A DNA stretch of 64,000 bases, taken from NCBI GenBank assembly GCA_030407085.1, contig CM059582.1, positions 24,627,001 through 24,691,000 of the forward strand, given 5' to 3'. The stretch comes from Trichopria drosophilae. Lineage: Eukaryota; Arthropoda; Insecta; Hymenoptera; Diapriidae. Positions 58,335 to 64,000 of the stretch are shown here, piece after piece (the stretch's first letter is position 1; each line of letters starts with the position of its first letter). The position numbers and the translations under genes are program-made. The notes beneath the pieces are model-generated. The model searched no databases and was not told where the DNA came from. It was given only the letters and a program-made list of their open reading frames with translations.

Positions 58335-60716
58335 TATATATATATGAGGCAACAGAATGAAAATAACATAATTAATAAAATTTTTAATCGAAAAAAAAAT
58401 GTTAAAGTAAGAGAATTAAAAAAAACATAGATATTTAATTTCTCATATAGTTTATCCCGTGTTGAGTTTTATTTTGCTAATAGAACAAAAATAACTGAAC
58501 ATAACCTGAACATTGATTAAAATATTTAAATATTTAGGAATTCTGATGATTTTATTCATCATAAGTTAACATCAATCCTTACTTTTTACCATTTCAAATA
58601 TAATATGAAATCAAATTTATGAATGTTTCGTTATTTTTAAATTTTCAAATGGATAGTCAAGTCATTGTTAATAACAAATTAAAATACTTTGATACATTTA
58701 TGAAGAGTTAATGACATTTGAGATGATTTCTAACGATTTACGTTTCCTTTGAATAGGAATAGTAGAACAATACGTTTCGTTAATCATAGAAAGGAGCAAA
58801 ATTAGCCCTCTTTCCCTCATTTTAATTGATGTTAATACGGTGTCTGGTCATTAAGTTATGAAAGCAAATATTGCCTCGGGTCAACCATTTTTGGCACGGT
58901 TCAGTTACCCTCGACTCGAGGTTCAACATAACGAGGTTAAAGAGAATGTGTTGTACTTTAATGTGTTTTTTTCCTCCTGCTTGCGACAGTTGTTATGCAT
59001 TTTATGCATCTAAAAAAGATATTTGAATGATTTAATAATTCATATCTCATCTTTAACGTTCCTAATAAATATTGTTACTGACTAAATGTGTGTTGTTATA
59101 AATTTAATCAAATTTAATGGACACTTAAAAAACACCTTGAAAATTAAATGTTGTTAAGCCTAGCTTTCCTGAATTTTATTAATTTAGCAGACATCATCCG
59201 AATTTCTTATGAAAATTCCATTAAATTAATGAAACATTTTTACATTAAATTACATTACATTTTAAATAACGTAAGATTAAAATTATTTGTTCGCCCATGC
59301 GCATTTTATGATATTAAATCTCGTAAACTTCACGAAGCTGAAAAATGTCTAGAAAGTCATATTACATGAATGACAAGGTATTTCAAATATGCAGAGCCTC
59401 ACAATTCTTTCAATACATTCAGAAATTCCTGGCTAATAATAACAATGACGTGCGAGCGTTATCATATTCGCAGCTTTCGGTTCGCTTAAAACGATTATTG
59501 GTTTCAAGTTTATATAGAATTCAAATAATTTTTTAACACCTTGAACTAAAATTCCTTCGATTTTGATGGTCTTTTGGGAAGAAAAAAATGTATATAAAAT
59601 TTTGAATGTTTTTGTCAATGTTTCGTCGTCTTTTGTCTAGGATCTCCTTCTAGACTTTTTTGTAACTAATCTAGATTTTCTGTTTTTCAAAAGTATAAGC
59701 ATTTTTAAAATACTGACTTTTAACATATTTTATTTTATTTAATAACATGATTTAAGAAAAGAATTTATTTAACGAATTCATCTCGAGCTTTCTTTTTCTT
59801 TAGAATATTCTTCAAACTATTTATTTTCTTCAGAGTAAAGTTTACATGGGAAGTTATTCTAGTGTTAATCATGTTTTTTCTATAATAAATGTCATCAAAC
59901 TAATCTTCCATGTATTGCATACTGTAGATAAAAAGTGTTTGATTTTATTGGAAAGTAAGACGGCCTTATTGGATCCACCAGTTTAAATTACACTGGACAA
60001 AAAAATGAAGGCAATTAGTGTTACAAAAATCACATCAGTTAATCTTTAATACAGGGTTGCTGAATCCGATCTAGACAGTGACATTTTTTCCTAAGCTCCT
60101 GGTTCTTTGTAATATGGAGTTAAAGTATCAAAAAACCTAAATTTCTGCAATGTTGAAGCAGAATATCTTTCTATAGAAAACCAATAAAGTCTTCAATGAT
60201 AGCTTAAAATAAAGCTTAGAACTTCTATTTCACAAAGAAAAATTATAATGCAAACTAATAAAGAAATATTTCTTTGAGCGATAATTTATTTTTATACGTA
60301 AAATGTCGTCTTGCACGACCAATCTGTTACTACTGTTCACCTTTGCTGAGCTACCGATCAAACCTTTATCTAACGACTAAACGACTGAAATCGGCCATTG
60401 CAAGTATAAAGATATATATTCCTTTACTATTAATATTTTAAACACGTTTTTGATGTTGCAGATTATGATTCCGGTGTTAAAATTAAGATTTAGCGGTCGA
60501 GAGCCGTTATAATCTCTACAAGTAGGTATCAAAAGGGCACTTTATTTTTTAAATATAAGAAAAATTATGGTTTTCGGCGATGAATATTTAATTTTAATTC
60601 AGTTTTAAACAATATAATTAAAATGATTCTACTACGTTACATACAATTATTTGAGTAGGTCTTGCGAGGTTTTAAGGGACTTTATTTCGAATAATCTAAC
60701 GCAAGTAGTTTATAAG
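58335..60716. other. AT-rich intron, nothing firm
   Basis: A cctcgactcgaggttcaaca motif near 58910 resembles pogo-type ends but has no partner. The phrase attggatccaccagttt near 59968 belongs to the dispersed GGATCCGCCA family. Open frames at 59148-59536 are short and lack support. Confidence 0.35.
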
Positions 60717-60773
60717 TAGTAACAGATGGTTCAGGCTGGACGACATTTCACGCATCCAGATTACCACTTAAGG
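60717..60773. repeat. Diverged copy of the 57-58 bp palindrome core
   Basis: It starts AAGTAGTAACAGATGG and ends CCAGATTACCACTTA, with the length and end symmetry of the cores at 11.3, 11.6 and 16.9 kb but a different centre. It may be an old relative. Confidence 0.4.
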
Positions 60774-60886
60774 CGATATTTTTTTACTTGGTCATATAAC
60801 AATTTTTCTTTGTGAAATAAAAGTTATAAGCTTTATTTTGAATTATTATTGAACCCTTTATCGCGAATCTGTTTAAAGACACACTA

Positions 60887-62115
60887 AGAGGGGTTTCCTG
60901 TGTTATTTGGATCCCTCGAAATTTTAAGGATTGAAATTATTTACATTTTTTTCCTTGCTCGATTTTGAGGTTAAAGCATGTCAGATTCTAAGAAAAATAA
61001 ATATGTTTCTGCAGCCATAAAAGATATTTTTAAAAGCTTATGAGCGATTGTTCAAAATGTTGAGAAAATCATATAAAAAAATCGCCATGAAAATTGTACG
61101 AGAAGAAAGCTTTTTAAGGTAGATCAGATTGTGTAATTTTGTAAATATAAGAATACAAAAATAGATGAGAACGTAATCATATTAATATGAAAATAACCAT
61201 TCACGTGACAGATGAGTTTCTTATACATGAACTTTCGGTAGTTTTGCAGGACACATATATAAAATTGCTTACAAATATATTGCCAAAAAACAAAAAGACA
61301 ACAAATTATATTGGAAATTAATGTACTACTCTTGTATATTAGATATCGGCATGCCATTTTAAGGCTGCGTGTTTATGTTGACATTATTGTACACATGTAT
61401 AAAATTGTACATCTACACATTCATCTGTAGCTGTCTGCATGTATGCATGTGCGTGTTCTCATTTACCCTATTCTTGAGAATACACTGTGAACAACTTCAC
61501 AAATATTCATGCCAGTATATTTGGTATGTTTGTACGGGAATATTAGGTACAGGGGGCTAAAAAAAAATTTTTTCCGAAAAATTCTTAAAAATATGAGATA
61601 ATTTTCCAAAATAATTAATATTTTTGCAAACATTGTGCAATTTTTACCGTTAATTTATAAATATATCCGAAGAAGAAAGAAAAATATCGTAATGGATAAC
61701 TAAAATACCCTATTTCATATTACGACATTACGACTATTAGCAACCCTACCATATTGGAATTTTGTTGAAAAATCTGTGTACTGTATGGTCTTGAATGATC
61801 TTGATTATTGAAATAGTTGCATTTCTATATAAAAACAAAATTTTAACTTCAAAAATCAATCTTATCTTACAATTTTCAATATTTTTTCATGGGGATTTTT
61901 TTATATATGATTTTCTCAACATTTTGAACAATCGCTCAAAAGCGTTTAAAAATATCTTTTATGGTTGCAGAAACATTTTTTTTCAGCGATTTTTTCGAAT
62001 TTTTTTTTCTAAGAATCTGTCATGAATTTGACCTCAAAATCGAGCAAGAAAGAAAATATAAACCATTTCAATCATTAAAATTTCGAGGAGTCAAAATAAC
62101 ACAGGAGCCTCCTCT
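60887..62115. mobile_element. Element with 210-245 bp inverted arms
   Basis: The left arm 60887-61096 (agaggggtttcctgtgttat, agcgattgttcaaaatgttg, gagaaaatcatataaaaaaa) is mirrored by 61871-62115 (tttctcaacattttgaacaa, ataacacaggagcctcctct). The right arm carries extra T runs. The 775-bp interior has no transposase frame. It is a non-autonomous TIR or foldback element of unknown family. Confidence 0.75.
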
Positions 62116-62621
62116 AAAACATTGGAGGATATGACGTTTTTTGCTGCTTTAACCCCGTATGACATGGAACAACGAGCTAATCAACAATTTTCCCCATTGG
62201 ATTCGGATTCAATGACCCTAAATTATCCAAGATTAGCTCATGGAATCTCTGTAACATTTTCGTTTTGACCAGTATTATTTAAATCAAGAAGAAAATTTAC
62301 AATAAGTCACAATCTAATATTTAACGATATAGATAGTTATCGCAGGTAGAAGGTTAAAATTTAATTTAACTTAATTTTATCTATATAGTCCCATTCAAGT
62401 AAGATCTACAAGGTAAACTTTTATTTGGTACCCTGACACCCTTAAAACCATATATAAGTTACAATAAAATAATTTCTGATAAGACAACTGAAGTTGACCT
62501 TTAAATTTAAGCTTAATTAAAGATTCAAAATTCAAATTTTTAAATCGGATTATACATCGTGTATAAATGTCAGTTATTTGCATATCAATGTATTAACGTA
62601 GATAAATAAATTACCGTCTAC
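62116..62621. other. Intron, nothing firm
   Basis: A fragment near 62203 (attcggattcaatgaccc) resembles one near 112. No gene. Confidence 0.35.
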
Positions 62622-63036
62622 GTAACGGCCACCATAATATATTTAAAAAACGACGTCTGAAAGGTCGCACCTAAAAATCACAAAAACAATGATAAAACGT
62701 CTAAAAAGACTCATAGATAAACAGATCACAAAAAATAATACTTAACGTTTTCAGCTCTAGTTCGTAGCCCTCTTCAGAAAAGTATCATGATAATTAAAAA
62801 TGTTGGTAGACAAAAAAACCGTTTTTAACATTCATTTTTAATGTTAAGAACCTCTGTTAGAGTTATTAAAAAAAAGTTCCTGCACATTAAGTAAATACAG
62901 TACAGACTTACTGACTGTATTTAACAACTGGTTTTTTTGTAGGATACACGTTTTTAATATATTCGTTGTTATTTTTGTGATTTTTATGTGCGCTTTTTCA
63001 GAGAGCATATTTAAAATAAGTTATGGTGACCGTTAC
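62622..63036. mobile_element. 415-bp element with about 70-bp TIRs
   Basis: It begins GTAACGGCCACCATAATATA and ends with the mirror (ttatggtgaccgttac). Homology continues through aaaaatcacaaaaacaatga and its mirror near 62964-62986. The interior holds the acgttttcagctctagttcg and ccctcttcag motifs shared with about 55080. No coding capacity. Confidence 0.7.
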
Positions 63037-64000
63037 TTAGACACTAATAAATATAAACAGTCGAGAATTGATTAAATATTTCTATATCTATGTATAAACA
63101 ATGGCAAGGTTGATCTTGTTGACCATCATAATAGTTGCTACTGTTCTTAATAATAATGTTATTGATTAAGACGAGCTCTGAAGAAGGCCAAGTAAGGATT
63201 AAAAAGTCAACAATAATATGCAGGACGATAAGTTTACATAATTTATAGTCAATCGAAGAATTTTCCGTCTTTTCCATTTTGTCGTGAAAAATATGTCTAC
63301 CCATTTACAAAAAAAAATCGACCTTGAGGAGATTAAGGTCACAATCAAGGTACAATCTTAAGCCACAATTAAAATCCCAGGGAAAAAAAGTGTCTGATAC
63401 TTTTCTCCTCAAAATGCATTCCGTCATAGTTATTTAGTCGTTTCCGTATTTCTGTATCGCCTTATACATTTGAAAAAAGTTAAGACGAAATAATTAGATC
63501 AAATCTTTAAAGTAAAAGCCGAAAATTTTTAACCGCAGATTCTACTATATTAATATTGCTTTTCTGTATTTCGATGAGGAGTTCTAAAAATGTCCCATGC
63601 GTGACCAAAATGAAGATTATATACTTGCGTTTAAACTTTTGAAACGTTTATCTCAAAAATAATGGCCCAAATACACAAAGCAAACACCATAAATGTATTA
63701 CAAAGTTTTTAATACTCCATCTAAGACAAAATAAAAATCATCAGAATTTTCATAAAGTTTAGATTAATTATCCTGTAAAGCCCAAAAATTGTTTAAATAA
63801 AACATTAAACTTGCAACATTTTAGCTAGGTAAAATATAAGAGTCAATTCTCTTGTAGAACTTAAAATATATCTGTTAAAAATATATTATTAAGTATATTT
63901 TTTTTCACAAATCTATTGCCCTTTTTGCTTTTTATCTTAGTTTTTCCAGTTTGACGAAGTTTGTCGTAGAACTTTTTAAATATTATTTTGATGAATAGCG
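63037..64000. other. AT-rich intron, nothing recognised
   Basis: No exon, RNA gene or repeat structure identified to the end of the window. Confidence 0.4.

Overview
This window looks like about 64 kb of the interior of a large, AT-rich insect gene. It carries one recognisable host exon, and most of the rest is intron packed with decayed and nested mobile elements. The host evidence is a 218-bp minus-strand exon (18064 to 17847) with a strong acceptor and a GT donor. It encodes the start of the aldo-keto-reductase-like core of a Shaker-type potassium channel beta subunit (Hyperkinetic, Hk). No other Hk exon could be recognised, so the sequence on both sides is read as introns of at least 17.8 kb (3' side) and, unless an upstream exon was missed, up to 45.9 kb (5' side). 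The insect assignment rests on the Hk-type protein, a (TTAGG)n telomere-type array, and the transposon types present. The order cannot be decided from the sequence alone; a hymenopteran is possible.

Layout. 1-3.2 kb: a tRNA-derived SINE, a nested 'palindrome of palindromes' of about 1.15 kb, and a 124-bp MITE. 3.2-7.8 kb: nothing recognised. 7.8-9.6 kb: a degenerate TIR element and a pogo/Tigger-like MITE. 11.2-11.7 kb: two copies of a 58-bp palindrome core. 13.7-15.7 kb: a foldback-like element with two opposed arrays of a 167-bp satellite unit. 16.7-17.4 kb: a palindromic element split by a 333-bp insertion that carries a (TTAGG)n array. 17.85-18.06 kb: the Hk exon. 21.5-22.4 kb: a jockey-like LINE reverse transcriptase relic interrupted by a MITE. 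23.2 and 27.0 kb: an inverted pair of repeats. 32.6-33.5 kb: a TIR element with 92-bp tandem units. 39.8-40.7 kb: a Penelope-like remnant with direct flanking repeats. 51.1-51.5 kb: a degenerate AAACCC minisatellite. 51.9-52.3 kb: a second SINE copy. 55.35-58.33 kb: an apparently complete mariner/Tc1-group transposon with an intact DD41D transposase. 60.9-63.0 kb: two more long inverted-repeat elements.

The main theme is inverted repeats. At least ten independent palindromic structures lie in what should be transcribed Hk intron, so the nascent RNA could fold into several long hairpins. The only intact protein-coding gene is the DD41D transposase. The LINE and Penelope-like relics lie in the same sense as Hk; the transposase is antisense. 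There are no bacterial-type features, tRNA genes, rRNA genes or CRISPR arrays.
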